A stretch of 64,000 nt of DNA, from positions 1 through 64,000 of the forward strand of contig PJFC01000004.1 in the NCBI GenBank assembly GCA_003574885.1. The letters run 5' to 3'. Of this stretch, positions 25,324 through 36,649 are shown piece after piece. The position numbers were made by a program, and so were the translations under genes. The notes below the pieces were generated by a model. It was given only the letters and a program-made list of their open reading frames with translations, had not been told where the DNA came from and did no database searches. Every line of letters begins with the position of its first letter. Positions within the stretch are counted from its first letter, which is position 1. Origin of the DNA: Geobacter sp. Its GTDB lineage: Bacteria > Desulfobacterota > Desulfuromonadia > Geobacterales > Geobacteraceae.

Positions 25324-26727
25324 ATGGAAATGAAAAAAATTTCACCGGCAATTGTGCTGGTGGATGATGAGCCGGAGATTCTTTTCAGCTCCACCGTCAT
25401 GCTGCGGCAGGCGGGGCTGCACAACGTCCAGGCTATCGAGGACAGCCGCAGGCTCCTCCCCTTTCTTGCGGAAAATGAAGTCGGGGTGGTCGTGCTCGAC
25501 CTACAGATGCCCTATCTTTCCGGCAAGGAACTCCTTGCGGATATTGCCGAAAATTATCCCCATCTGCCGGTCATCATTATGACTGCCGCCAACGAACTGG
25601 ACACGGCCGTCGCATGCATGAAAATGGGAGCCTTCGACTATCTGTTGAAACCGATCGAAAACAGCCGGTTTGTCGCCTGTGTCCGGAAGGGACTGGAAAT
25701 AAATTCCCTGAGGCGCGAGATATCTTCCCTGCGGGACTACCTTGTTTCGGGGCAGCTGCACAACGAGGCCGCCTTTGCCGCCATCAATACGCAAAGCGCC
25801 AGAATGAAGGCGATCTTCGGCTACATGGAGGGTATTGCTCCTTCTGACCAGCCGGTACTCATCACCGGTGAAACCGGGGTGGGAAAGGAACTGATAGCAC
25901 GGGCACTCCATGGCCTGAGCCGCCGTACGGGTGAATGGGTCGCGGTAAACGGGGCGGGGCTCGACGACCACATGTTTTCCGACACCCTCTTCGGTCACCG
26001 GAAAGGGGCGTTTACCGGCGCCGACCAGGCACGGGAAGGGATGGTCGCCCATGCTGCAGGAGGTACCCTGTTCATCGACGAGGTAGGCGATCTGACACCC
26101 CCATCCCAGGTGAAACTCCTCCGGTTGCTGGAAGGGGAGTACCATCCCCTCGGCTCCGATGTTGCCGTCCGGAGCAGTGCCCGGATAATCGTAGCCACGA
26201 ACAGCGACCTGACCAGCCTCGTTGCGGAAGGAACCTTCCGGAAGGATCTTTATTACCGTCTCCGCGCCCACCATGTGCATATTCCCCCCCTGCGGGAAAG
26301 GGCCGAGGATATTCCGCTCCTTCTGGAATGCTTCCTGGAGTCTGCTGCCACATCTCTGCACAAAAAAAAGCCGGCCTATCCACCTGAACTGCTTGGCTAC
26401 CTCCGTGCCCACACATTCCCGGGGAATGTGCGCGAGCTGCGTGCCATGGTTTACGACGCCATGGCACGGCACCAGGGGGGTGTGCTGTCCACCGGTTCCT
26501 TCCGCGAGATAATCGGCAAAGAGGTTCCGTCATCGGACATAGTTTCTCCCAAGCCATTCTCAATCGAGCAGTGGATGAACGTGACGGGGAAGTTTCCCAC
26601 CCTGACCGAAATGGAAGAATTCCTCATTGCCGAGGCCCTCAGGTTGTCCGAAGGGAATCAGGGTGTGGCTGCATCCCGCCTCGGTCTGTCCCGCCAGGCA
26701 TTGAACAAGAGGCTCAGCAGAAAATAG
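25324..26727 (+). CDS. NtrC-family sigma54-dependent response regulator
   Basis: A 467-residue activator: receiver domain (about 8-125; IVLVDDEPE, VVLDLQMPYLSG with the phosphoacceptor Asp, KPIENS), AAA+ domain (about 145-385; Walker A GETGVGKE, GAFTGAD loop for sigma54 contact, Walker B GGTLFIDEVGDL), and a C-terminal Fis-type helix-turn-helix (about 425-467; EALRLSEGNQGVAASRLGLS). The GAFTGA motif shows it works with RpoN, encoded at 39304-40755 in this window. It probably pairs with the divergent kinase. Target promoters were not found with certainty; the neighbouring metal efflux genes are candidates. Confidence 0.9.
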   Translation: MEMKKISPAIVLVDDEPEILFSSTVMLRQAGLHNVQAIEDSRRLLPFLAENEVGVVVLDLQMPYLSGKELLADIAENYPHLPVIIMTAANELDTAVACMKMGAFDYLLKPIENSRFVACVRKGLEINSLRREISSLRDYLVSGQLHNEAAFAAINTQSARMKAIFGYMEGIAPSDQPVLITGETGVGKELIARALHGLSRRTGEWVAVNGAGLDDHMFSDTLFGHRKGAFTGADQAREGMVAHAAGGTLFIDEVGDLTPPSQVKLLRLLEGEYHPLGSDVAVRSSARIIVATNSDLTSLVAEGTFRKDLYYRLRAHHVHIPPLRERAEDIPLLLECFLESAATSLHKKKPAYPPELLGYLRAHTFPGNVRELRAMVYDAMARHQGGVLSTGSFREIIGKEVPSSDIVSPKPFSIEQWMNVTGKFPTLTEMEEFLIAEALRLSEGNQGVAASRLGLSRQALNKRLSRK

Positions 26728-27071
26728 CTGCCGGGGGCGTTTTTGTGTCTCTCCCGGGTCCGTATCCCCCGATGAACATGTCTCTGCTGAAAGGGGTGCG
26801 ACATTTTTTGCACTCACCCTTCATGTCGCTCACGCTGTAACTCCCCGCTACCATGACGTATTTACTGCCTCCGCCGGCGTCCCGTCAACATTCGTCGTAC
26901 CCCTCCCTCTCTGCCACAATCCATCCTCTTGTGCAGCAACCATCCGATATGACTGGTTATTCGTTTCGTGATCATGCCTGGGCACGTTTAGTGCTCTAGT
27001 CTCTGCAGTTGCTACGTTGGCGGGGCGGGGCAAATCCATTCAGGCACACACAATCGGTAGGGGAGGATGTC
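26728..27071. other. Intergenic region, 344 bases
   Basis: No gene was seen. An imperfect hairpin around a T run at about 26790-26825 may end the activator transcript. No convincing promoter for the chemotaxis genes was identified by eye. Confidence 0.4.
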
Positions 27072-27497
27072 ATGGTGAAGAAAATACTGGTCGTCGACGA
27101 TTCGGCACTTATCCATCAGATGTACCGTCTTGTCATGAACGGCTACAAGTGTGAAATCGTCGATGCCATGGATGGCCAGGAGGCTCTGGATATCCTGGCC
27201 AGGCAGCATGACATCCAACTCGTTCTGCTCGACATCAACATGCCGGTCATGAACGGTATCAGGTTCATGGAGAAGGCCGCGGCTATTGGCATAACCAGCA
27301 AAATTCCGATAATTATCATCAGCACTGAGGGGAAAGAGGCGGACACGGTGAGAGGTCTGGCGCTGGGGGCCAGGGGATATCTGAAGAAGCCGTTCCAGCC
27401 TTCCGACCTCCATGTCCTCATTGACAAGGTCATGACGGGAGCTGCCGTGCCGGCGAATGGGGAATATGCTTCCCCTCCCGCAGCGGCGGCATTCTGA
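27072..27497 (+). CDS. CheY-like single-domain response regulator
   Basis: A 141-residue receiver-only protein (ILVVDDSALIHQ; phosphoacceptor region LVLLDINMPVMNG; IIIISTEG switch threonine/serine; KKPFQP lysine). A Pro/Ala tail follows and there is no output domain. The ATG at 27072 follows GGGAGGATGTC. It leads a run with cheW, an MCP and a HEAT-repeat gene, so it probably serves a chemosensory pathway. The kinase CheA is not in the window. Confidence 0.85.
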   Translation: MVKKILVVDDSALIHQMYRLVMNGYKCEIVDAMDGQEALDILARQHDIQLVLLDINMPVMNGIRFMEKAAAIGITSKIPIIIISTEGKEADTVRGLALGARGYLKKPFQPSDLHVLIDKVMTGAAVPANGEYASPPAAAAF

Positions 27498-27565
27498 ACG
27501 ACGGCGTTAGCCAGACAGGTGGCAGTGCTATCGCACAAAATATACTGAAACCAGAGGAGCAACAG

Positions 27566-28135
27566 ATGTCGGAGCATAATGAGATAACTCTTCCCCCCTC
27601 GGGGCTGGCAGAGGATATTCTGACCCGGTTCATGGGGAAGGCACAGCAGGAACTCGATACGACCGCCACTGCAGTTGCCGCCCGGCAGGAAGAAAAGCTT
27701 CACCATCTGGTCACCTTCAGCCTGGGGCGCGAGGAGTACGGAGTCGATATCGCCAGCGTCCAGGAGATCATCCGGGCTACGGACATAACCCCGGTCCCCG
27801 GAGCTCCCGTCCATGTGCGGGGGGTAATTAATCTGCGCGGAAAAATCATCCCGGTGGTGGACCTGAGGAGCCGGTTCCGGCTGCCGGCGGTACAGGCAAC
27901 CGATGCCCAACGGATCATCGTCATCGAGCTGAAGGGTAAGCGCCTCGGCATGCTGGTGGATGGGGTCTCCCAGGTAATCAAGCTGTCGTCTGCGACCATC
28001 GAGGAGATACCCGAGGAGGCAATCACCCTGGACCAGAACTACATCGAGGGGGTCGGCAAGCTGGAGGGACGGCTCATCATCATCCTCGACCTGAACAGTG
28101 CACTGTTGCTGATGGGAAAAATGAACATTCAATAG
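27566..28135 (+). CDS. cheW: CheW-type chemotaxis coupling protein
   Basis: A 189-residue protein with an extra N-terminal region of about 45 residues and a CheW domain (about 46-185): LVTFSLGREEYGVDIASVQEII, VPGAPVHVRGVINLRGKIIPVVDLR and the C-terminal strand LIIILDLNSALL. CheW joins chemoreceptors to the kinase CheA. AGAGGAGC precedes the ATG. It lies 30 bases before the receptor gene, so the two are likely co-expressed partners. Confidence 0.92.
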   Translation: MSEHNEITLPPSGLAEDILTRFMGKAQQELDTTATAVAARQEEKLHHLVTFSLGREEYGVDIASVQEIIRATDITPVPGAPVHVRGVINLRGKIIPVVDLRSRFRLPAVQATDAQRIIVIELKGKRLGMLVDGVSQVIKLSSATIEEIPEEAITLDQNYIEGVGKLEGRLIIILDLNSALLLMGKMNIQ

Positions 28136-28165
28136 ATGTCTATTTAATTAAGGAGAACGATTCAC

Positions 28166-30796
28166 ATGAAAAAGCGCACTTTTTTTCAGGGCTTGCAAGG
28201 AAAACTGTTACTTTTTTTCCTGGCCATATCTTTGATCCCTCTCATTATTGTTTCATCCGTATCTTTTCAGCGCTCCAAATCGGGCATGCAGGGAATGGGA
28301 CAAGAGATGCTCGCCGATACTGCAGACGGCCTCATGCGAACAATCGATGTCATGATGAACGACCGGCAGGATGACATCAAAACATGGGCCAGTCTGCCTG
28401 CCGTTTCAGCAGGACTTCAGAGCAAGAATTATGGTGAGGTAACGAGTCTGCTTGCCAGCATCGAAAAGGGATACGATATTTACAAGTACATCATGCTCTT
28501 CGATGCAGCCGGAAACATGGTGGCGGCCAATGACCCTGGCTTGCTGACGAGGTCTGATGTTCAGAGGAACCAGAACAACCATGAATGGTTCCAGCGGGCA
28601 ATGAAGGGAGAAATTACTGTCTCGGATGTTGCCTATTCCGATACCGCCAAGGAAAATGTCGTCAGTTTTTCGGCACCGGTCAAGGGGGCGGGGGGAAAGA
28701 TCATCGGGGTCATCACCAGTCGGATGAGCTGGGATATCGTTGAAAAAATCGTAGATGAGGAGAAATCCGGCCTTACGGGTCATGCCTATCTCGTGAACAA
28801 GGATGGCATCATTATCGCCCACCCTAAAAAAGAGAAGGTCCTCAAGGAAGATCTGTTGAAAGTCCAGAGTCCGGCACTGGCGGAACAGGCCAAGAAGATG
28901 GTTAAAGGCGAAAAGGGTGAAGGGGAGTATACCTACGAAGGAATCAATTATCTCGCTGCGTTCGAGCCATCCAAGGGGTTCGGCGACTACAAGGGGCTCG
29001 GCTGGAGCTATGTCGTTGCCCAAGGGACAAATGAAATTTACGCGCCGGTCAACACCCTCCGCAACATCGTCTTTGTCATCGTTATTGTGGCAGCAATACT
29101 CATAGCGCTGCTGGCCATCTTCATAGCCCGCTCCATTGCCAATCCCATGATCAAGGGGGTTGCCTTTGCCCAGATCGTCGCGGCAGGCGATTTATCGCAG
29201 ACATTGGAGGTCCGGTCGAAGGATGAGGTCGGAGACCTTGCCAATGCACTGAATGCCATGGTCGAGAAGCTCAGGGAGATGATCGGCAAAATACGGGACT
29301 CTTCCAACCAGGTGGCATCGGCTTCCGATGAAATATCGGCAGGTTCCGTCCAGTTAAATCGTGCTGCCCACAACCAGGCATCGGCAGCGGAGGAGACCTC
29401 CAGCACCATGGTGCAAATGGCGGCCTCCATCCTGACCGTGGCAGGCAATGCCGACGCCCTCGCTTCGAACGTGGAAGAGGTTTCCTCATCGGTTGACGAA
29501 TTGGGAGCCTCCAGCGAGCAGGTTTCCAAGAGCGCCGAAATAATGGCATCATCAGTTGCCGAGACCTCGTCTACTATCGAGCAAATGACTGTTTCAATCG
29601 ACCGCGTGGCCCAGAGTGCCGAGGAGCTGGCGTCGTCCGTAACCGAGACCTCCTCTACCATCGAACAGATGACCGTTTCCATTGATCAGGTAGCAGGGAA
29701 CACCCAGGAACTGCAGCAGGTAGCCACAGAGACGGCGGCCATCATCGAACAGCTGGCCGTGTCCATCCGGGAATCGGCCAAGAATGTGAACACGGCAGAT
29801 GACGTTGCGAAGGCGGCCGCCAAGGAAGGAGCTGCGGGGCAGGAGGCGGTACAGCAGGCACTGGCGGCCATGGAGCGGGTAGGGAACGTCATCGAGAAGA
29901 CCGCTGCATCCATCACCAACCTGGGGAAACGGTCCGAGGAGATCGGGAGCATCGTTAAAGTGATCAATGAGATCGCCGACCAGACGAACCTCCTGGCACT
30001 GAATGCGGCCATCGAGGCGGCGCGGGCGGGAGATGCGGGGCGCGGGTTCGCGGTGGTTGCGGAAGAGGTGAGGAAGCTGGCTGAGCGGAGCGTTAATGCC
30101 ACCAAGGAGATCGGCGAGGTAATCAAGCAGGTGCAGGCCGACACCAATGACTCGGTGAAATACGGGGAACTGGCGGCCCAGGAAGCGCGATCCTCCATGG
30201 AACTGTCCGGCGTAGCGGGTAACGCCCTGGCAAACATCGTCAAGAACATCGAGCGTACGAGCACACTCATGTCCGATATATCTCTGATGACGGGCGAGCA
30301 AGCCAACGCCTCCGGGCAGGTCCTGAAGTCAGTGGAGCGGATGACCATGTCCACGTCTCAGGTCGCAAACGCGGCACGGGAGCAGGCCCAGGGAGGAAAA
30401 CAAATCCGGGTTGCCGTGGAGCGAATGAACATCGTCACCCAGGAGGTGACAGGGGCGACACGGGAACAGGCAATGGGAAGCAAGCAGATCCGGATTGCCG
30501 TTGAGAATATGAATAACGTTACCCAGCAGGTGAGCATTGCCACCCGTGAGCAGGCGCTGTCAGCTCGACAGATCGTGGAAGCGGTAAACAGCATGAACGG
30601 CATGACCCTGCAGGTAGCCAATGCGACAGCCGAGCAGAAGAAGGGAGGCGATATGGTGGTACAGGCAGTGGAAACCATCAGCGATAGCGCCCGGGAAAAC
30701 CTCTCGTCGGTCGAACAGCTCTCCCGCTCGGCCCAGGGGCTTTCCCAGCAGGCGGCCGACCTGGCCGATATGGTGGCACAGTTCAAGGTTCAATAG
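28166..30796 (+). CDS. Methyl-accepting chemotaxis protein with dCache-type sensor
   Basis: An 876-residue chemoreceptor. TM1 about 12-32, periplasmic dCache-like sensor about 40-290 ([32 protein letters not shown]), TM2 about 297-318, HAMP about 319-372, then a very long signalling coiled coil. The hairpin tip is recognisable as [21 protein letters not shown] with [15 protein letters not shown]. Both arms contain 28-residue repeats: descending [21 protein letters not shown] units, ascending [24 protein letters not shown] units. This makes it longer than ordinary receptors. The ligand is unknown. AAGGAGAACG precedes the ATG. Confidence 0.92.
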   Translation: MKKRTFFQGLQGKLLLFFLAISLIPLIIVSSVSFQRSKSGMQGMGQEMLADTADGLMRTIDVMMNDRQDDIKTWASLPAVSAGLQSKNYGEVTSLLASIEKGYDIYKYIMLFDAAGNMVAANDPGLLTRSDVQRNQNNHEWFQRAMKGEITVSDVAYSDTAKENVVSFSAPVKGAGGKIIGVITSRMSWDIVEKIVDEEKSGLTGHAYLVNKDGIIIAHPKKEKVLKEDLLKVQSPALAEQAKKMVKGEKGEGEYTYEGINYLAAFEPSKGFGDYKGLGWSYVVAQGTNEIYAPVNTLRNIVFVIVIVAAILIALLAIFIARSIANPMIKGVAFAQIVAAGDLSQTLEVRSKDEVGDLANALNAMVEKLREMIGKIRDSSNQVASASDEISAGSVQLNRAAHNQASAAEETSSTMVQMAASILTVAGNADALASNVEEVSSSVDELGASSEQVSKSAEIMASSVAETSSTIEQMTVSIDRVAQSAEELASSVTETSSTIEQMTVSIDQVAGNTQELQQVATETAAIIEQLAVSIRESAKNVNTADDVAKAAAKEGAAGQEAVQQALAAMERVGNVIEKTAASITNLGKRSEEIGSIVKVINEIADQTNLLALNAAIEAARAGDAGRGFAVVAEEVRKLAERSVNATKEIGEVIKQVQADTNDSVKYGELAAQEARSSMELSGVAGNALANIVKNIERTSTLMSDISLMTGEQANASGQVLKSVERMTMSTSQVANAAREQAQGGKQIRVAVERMNIVTQEVTGATREQAMGSKQIRIAVENMNNVTQQVSIATREQALSARQIVEAVNSMNGMTLQVANATAEQKKGGDMVVQAVETISDSARENLSSVEQLSRSAQGLSQQAADLADMVAQFKVQ

Positions 30797-30836
30797 GACG
30801 GTTACCATGGAACTTTTAGGTAAGGAGAGAGGCGAA

Positions 30837-31733
30837 ATGTCAGAAATGCGCGCCCGGAACATGTTCCCCTCCGCTCCATGGCCAGCAAGGGGGATTGAAT
30901 CGCTCCTGCTGTTCATCAGCAATGCCGACTCGTCGTTCAGGCCGAATGCAATTGCACTTGTCCTCCACCGGGGGATTGAACGCGTCGCTCCGGTTCTTGA
31001 GAGGGCACTGCGAAACGATGCCGATGCCGACCTGCGGAATGCCGCCATGGAGGTGCTGGTGGCCTTTGGCGAGGCGGCGGTCCCGAGGCTGGTTGCGCTG
31101 CTCGGGGATGCAAATGAGGAAGTGCGGAATTTCTGTACGGTCATGCTCGGTGATATCGGTAGCCGCACGGCGGTCGAACCCCTGATTTCTGCGTTACGGG
31201 ATCAGGATGTCAACGTCAGACATGGTGCGGCCGAGGCGCTCGGCAGAATCGGCGATGCACGGGCAGTGGAGCCTCTTCTTGAGCTTTTTGTCGATCACTA
31301 CTGGCTGCAACACGCAGCGGTTGTTGCGTTGGGAAAGATAGGTGACCGCCGGGCGACCTGTTCCCTTCTTCTCCGTCGTCATGACCCCCTCCTTGCGGAG
31401 CCGGTGATCGAAGCGCTCGGCAGGATCGGCGACCCAGATGCTCTGGCTCCGTTGATGGATGATCTGGATGGATCGTCCGTCGAATGTGCTGTCCTTGCCG
31501 CCAGGGGCATTGTTTTGCTGGTGGATGGATGCTTCGGCAAGGACCGGCGGGGGACCGGTTCGCCGGGAGAGTACTTCCGGTCGTCTGCCGTTGACATCGG
31601 TTCCCACGTCATCATGAATCTGGGGAGGATGAAATGCTCCTCAGCGGAAGGTGGAACCGTGGCTGCCGCAGTAACACTTCTTCAGTGGCTGGCGGGAATC
31701 GACCGGACCTCATCCTGCCGTCTTTCAGACTGA
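30837..31733 (+). CDS. HEAT-repeat protein at the end of the chemosensory genes
   Basis: A 298-residue protein with tandem HEAT/PBS-lyase-like repeats between about 25 and 225 (ADLRNAAMEVLVAFGEAAVPRLVALL, written here in parts as LRNAAMEVLVAFGE; VRNFCTVMLGDIGSRTAVEPL; VRHGAAEALGRIGDARAVEPL). The last 70 residues lose the repeat pattern. ATG 30837 is chosen because TAAGGAGAGAGG precedes it; ATG 30807 is an alternative. HEAT proteins occur beside cheA and cheR in Geobacter-type chemosensory clusters and probably act as scaffolds. No cheA, cheR or cheB follows here, so the cluster or this gene may be truncated. Confidence 0.7.
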   Translation: MSEMRARNMFPSAPWPARGIESLLLFISNADSSFRPNAIALVLHRGIERVAPVLERALRNDADADLRNAAMEVLVAFGEAAVPRLVALLGDANEEVRNFCTVMLGDIGSRTAVEPLISALRDQDVNVRHGAAEALGRIGDARAVEPLLELFVDHYWLQHAAVVALGKIGDRRATCSLLLRRHDPLLAEPVIEALGRIGDPDALAPLMDDLDGSSVECAVLAARGIVLLVDGCFGKDRRGTGSPGEYFRSSAVDIGSHVIMNLGRMKCSSAEGGTVAAAVTLLQWLAGIDRTSSCRLSD

Positions 31734-31772
31734 CAAGCGCTCCGGGTCGGTCTCCGATTCGGATTTCCCTCC

Positions 31773-31802
31773 TTGACACGTCCCGACCTTTTGGGGTAAC
31801 TT
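31773..31802 (+). promoter_or_regulatory. Promoter ahead of kdsB
   Basis: TTGACA (31773-31778), 18-base spacer, TAACTT (31797-31802). It lies 64 bases before the kdsB ATG and is a likely main promoter for the envelope gene cluster. Confidence 0.55.
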
Positions 31803-31865
31803 ACTACGTCCCGCCACATGCCTGTCGTGAGGGACACTACTCCACGAAGGAAGGTCCCCCGCTCC

Positions 31866-32624
31866 ATGAAGATCACCGCTGTGATCCCTGCCCGTTACGC
31901 ATCGACCCGTTTTGAAGGCAAGGCCCTCGCCGACATCGTCGGCAAGCCGATGGTGCAGCATGTCTACGAGCGTACCTCCCGTGCCGGTCTGGTTTCGGAG
32001 GTGCTGGTGGCGACCGACGACGAGCGTATTGCCACCGCCGTTCGTGCGTTCGGCGGCCGCGTGGAGATGACCTCCCGTGACCACGAAACAGGTACCGACC
32101 GCTTGGCAGAAGTTGCAGCCCGCCTCGACTCGGACATTATCGTGAATGTCCAGGGGGATGAGCCGCTTATCGAGCCGGCCATGATCGATGAGGCGATTGA
32201 GCCCCTGGCCAAGGATCCCTCGATCCACATGGGGACCCTCAAGAGCCGGATCAAGTATCTCCACGATTTCCTGAGCCCCAATGTGGTGAAGGTTGTCACC
32301 GACTGGGAGGATTACGCCCTCTATTTCTCCCGTTCTCCCCTTCCCAATTTCCGCGACAAGTGGAACGATCTTAAGGACGAGGCCTTTGCCTCAGGCAAGC
32401 TCCTCTGCTACAAACATGTGGGGCTCTATGTCTACCGGCGTGAGTTTCTCCTCCAGTACGCCCAGATGTCCCCCACCTACCTTGAGATGGCGGAGAAACT
32501 GGAGCAGTTGCGAGCCCTGGAGAACGGTTACCGGATCAAGGTGGTTCCCACCGAGCACGAGTCCATCGGCGTGGATACCCCCTGCGATCTGGACAAGGTA
32601 CTGGAAAAATTAAAAAACAGGTAG
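31866..32624 (+). CDS. kdsB: CMP-Kdo synthetase
   Basis: 3-deoxy-manno-octulosonate cytidylyltransferase (252 residues), which activates Kdo with CTP for lipopolysaccharide core synthesis in the cytoplasm. Recognisable segments: the nucleotide-binding N-terminus [28 protein letters not shown] and the Kdo-site region [14 protein letters not shown]. The ATG at 31866 matches the family start; an upstream frame adds only junk. The next gene, pyrG, makes its CTP substrate, and kdsA, kdsD and kdsC follow. Confidence 0.95.
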   Translation: MKITAVIPARYASTRFEGKALADIVGKPMVQHVYERTSRAGLVSEVLVATDDERIATAVRAFGGRVEMTSRDHETGTDRLAEVAARLDSDIIVNVQGDEPLIEPAMIDEAIEPLAKDPSIHMGTLKSRIKYLHDFLSPNVVKVVTDWEDYALYFSRSPLPNFRDKWNDLKDEAFASGKLLCYKHVGLYVYRREFLLQYAQMSPTYLEMAEKLEQLRALENGYRIKVVPTEHESIGVDTPCDLDKVLEKLKNR

Positions 32625-34322
<1,698 letters not shown>

Positions 34323-34402
34323 GGCGTGAGGCGTGAGGGGTAGAGTCGTCAATCCGGCGACTTTTTTCACTCCTCGCTCCCTGCCCGTCGTCAGGAGCCC
34401 CC

Positions 34403-35221
34403 ATGGTAAAAGAAATCATCATCGGTAACGTGAAGATCGGCGGCGACCGGCCACTCGTGCTCATCGCCGGGCCCTGTGTCATGGAGAACGAGGCGGTGAC
34501 GCTGCGGACCGCCGAACGGCTCATGACCATCTGCAACGGCATATCCATCCCTCTCATCTTCAAGGCATCCTACGACAAGGCTAACCGCACGTCGGTAACT
34601 TCCTACCGCGGCCCCGGCATGAAGGAAGGTTTGGCGATCCTGGCCAAGGTGAAGGAGGCCCTCGGGGTTCCGGTCCTTTCCGACATCCACTCCATAGAGC
34701 AGGTGGAGCCTGCAGCGGAGGTGCTCGATGTCATCCAGATACCGGCTTTCCTCTGCCGCCAGACCGACCTGGTTGTAGCCGTTGCCGCAACCGGCCGGGT
34801 GGTAAACATCAAGAAGGGACAGTTCCTTGCCCCCTGGGATATGCCGAACGTGGTGGGGAAGGCCGCCTCCACCGGCAATGACAAGATCATCCTGACCGAG
34901 CGGGGGGTCTCTTTCGGCTATAACAACCTGGTTTCGGACATGCGGAGCATCCCCATCATGCGTTCGACGGGGTATCCGGTGGTGTTCGACGCCACCCACA
35001 GCGTCCAGCTTCCCGGCGGCCAGGGTGGCTCCTCCGGCGGGCAGCGGGAGTTCGTGGAGTACCTCTCCCGGGCCGCAGTGGCTACCGGCATTGACGGGAT
35101 CTTCATGGAGGTCCACGAGGACCCGGAGAAGGCGCTCTGCGACGGACCCAACTCCATCAAGCTGGATGATCTGCCGCTGTTGCTGAAGAAGCTGAAGGCC
35201 ATCGACGCCATAGTGAAATAG
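34403..35221 (+). CDS. kdsA: Kdo-8-phosphate synthase
   Basis: A 272-residue class I aldolase-like enzyme condensing phosphoenolpyruvate with arabinose-5-phosphate. Seen motifs: [56 protein letters not shown] and [18 protein letters not shown]. The Cys in GPCVMEN and the HEDP region are typical of the metal-dependent KdsA class, but this was not proved. CAGGAG precedes the ATG. The spacer before it contains GCGTGAG tandem units and a short hairpin. Confidence 0.95.
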   Translation: MVKEIIIGNVKIGGDRPLVLIAGPCVMENEAVTLRTAERLMTICNGISIPLIFKASYDKANRTSVTSYRGPGMKEGLAILAKVKEALGVPVLSDIHSIEQVEPAAEVLDVIQIPAFLCRQTDLVVAVAATGRVVNIKKGQFLAPWDMPNVVGKAASTGNDKIILTERGVSFGYNNLVSDMRSIPIMRSTGYPVVFDATHSVQLPGGQGGSSGGQREFVEYLSRAAVATGIDGIFMEVHEDPEKALCDGPNSIKLDDLPLLLKKLKAIDAIVK

Positions 35222-35342
35222 GGAGACGCGCCTTTTCCGCCATCTCTGCGTTCCCCTTCGTCGCGTGTCGCTCAACGTACCTCCAGTACGCCTCGCGTCC
35301 CGCTCCTCGGGCGCCTTGACCTGGCGAAAAAATCGCGTCTCC
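35222..35342. repeat. Dispersed hairpin element, copy 1 (short form)
   Basis: A 121-base element filling the kdsA-kdsD spacer. Its ends are inverted repeats: GGAGACGCG...TTTTCCGCC on the left, and the right end is the near complement (GGCGAAAAAATCGCGTCTCC). Inside is a CGTAC-CTCCA-GTACG hairpin. The ends match those of the copies at 36359 and 48337. Confidence 0.6.
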
Positions 35343-35391
35343 ATGTGATGGGCTTAGAACCTTTCTCTATTCACCTTTCACGGAGTTTAAA

Positions 35392-36357
35392 TTGATTCTC
35401 GAAGAAGCGAAAAAAGTTATACGGATCGAGGCTGAGGCGCTCCTTGCCCTGGCTGAGACCATCAACGGCGAGTTTGAACGGGCGGTGCGACTGGTCCTCG
35501 ATTCCCGGGGACGGGTGGTGGTGACCGGCATGGGGAAATCGGGACTGGTCGGCCAGAAGATTGCGTCTACCATGGCATCCACCGGCACGCCGGCCTTTTT
35601 CCTCCACCCGGCCGAAGGCATTCACGGTGACCTGGGGATGATCATGAAGGGTGATGTGGTGATTGCCATCTCAAACAGCGGCGAGACCGAGGAGGTTGTT
35701 CGCATCCTCCCCGTTATCAAGCGCCTCGGGGCCTCCCTCATCTCAATGTCCGGCAATGCCGCCTCCACCCTGGCGAAGGCCGGAGATGTCTTTCTCGATA
35801 TATCGGTGAAGGAGGAGGCCTGCCCCCTGGGGCTGGCACCCACGGCCTCTACCACCGCCACCCTTGCCATGGGGGATGCCCTTGCCGTTGCGCTCCTGAT
35901 TGAACGGGGTTTCAAGGCAGAGGACTTTGCCCTGTTTCATCCCGGTGGAGCACTCGGGAAGAAACTGATACTGACGGTGGATGAGCTGATGCATGCCGGC
36001 GATGCCGTGCCACTGGTGGCAGCGGACACCCTCATGCGCGAGGCACTCTTCGTTATAACCGCCAAGGGGTTGGGGATTGCCGGCGTAACCGACGCAACCG
36101 GGGCCCTCGTCGGGGTGATTACCGATGGTGACCTGCGCCGTGCCCTGGAGAGGGGGGTGGATATCATCAATCAGCCGGCCGAGCTTCTCATGAGTCGCAA
36201 CCCCAAGCGGATCAGGCGGGGTGAACTGGCCGCCAAGGCGCTGCAACGGATGGAGGAATTTTCCATCACCTCCCTGTTCGTCTTCGAATCGGATATCGAT
36301 CCGCGGCCGGTGGGGGTGGTGCATTTGCATGACCTCCTCAAGGCAGGCATCGCCTAG
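35392..36357 (+). CDS. kdsD: Arabinose-5-phosphate isomerase
   Basis: A 321-residue enzyme converting ribulose-5-phosphate to arabinose-5-phosphate, the substrate of KdsA. It has a SIS sugar-isomerase domain (about 35-180: VVVTGMGKSGLVGQKIA, ISNSGETEEVV, PLGLAPTASTTATLAMGDALA in parts, FHPGGALGKKL) and two CBS domains (about 205-320). The TTG start at 35392 has GGAG seven bases upstream. Placement between kdsA and kdsC completes the Kdo pathway. Confidence 0.93.
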   Translation: MILEEAKKVIRIEAEALLALAETINGEFERAVRLVLDSRGRVVVTGMGKSGLVGQKIASTMASTGTPAFFLHPAEGIHGDLGMIMKGDVVIAISNSGETEEVVRILPVIKRLGASLISMSGNAASTLAKAGDVFLDISVKEEACPLGLAPTASTTATLAMGDALAVALLIERGFKAEDFALFHPGGALGKKLILTVDELMHAGDAVPLVAADTLMREALFVITAKGLGIAGVTDATGALVGVITDGDLRRALERGVDIINQPAELLMSRNPKRIRRGELAAKALQRMEEFSITSLFVFESDIDPRPVGVVHLHDLLKAGIA

Positions 36358-36358
36358 C

Positions 36359-36628
36359 GGAGAAACGCGCCTTTTGACTCGGCCTGATGGCCGCCCCCTA
36401 CGGGGCGCCTTCGCGGTCCAATTCGCAGGGCGAATTGTGCGCAATTTCTGCGTAAGTCTTCGGAATTACTTGTGACTCGGCCTGGCGGCCGCCCCCTTCG
36501 GGGCGCCTTGGCGGTCCAATTTCACAAGTGAAATTGTGCGGCGTAGCGCTGTTTATGCCCGATGTTTGGGTGCTACGCCTCCGCGCAATCCCTCGACAGC
36601 CTTGAACTTGCGCAAAAATCACGTTCCC
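36359..36628. repeat. Dispersed hairpin element, copy 2 (long form)
   Basis: A 270-base element filling the kdsD-kdsC spacer. It has a partial internal duplication: the block GACTCGGCCTG...GGTCCAATT occurs twice (about 36375 and 36475). Each block folds as CGGCC-N4-GGCCG, then GCCCC-N4-GGGGC, then a CAATT...AATTG stem. The right part has a GCGTAGC/GCTACGC pair. It shares about 180 bases with copy 3 at roughly 85-90% identity by eye. Confidence 0.65.
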
Positions 36629-36649
36629 TGATAGCAAAGGAGAAAAGCT

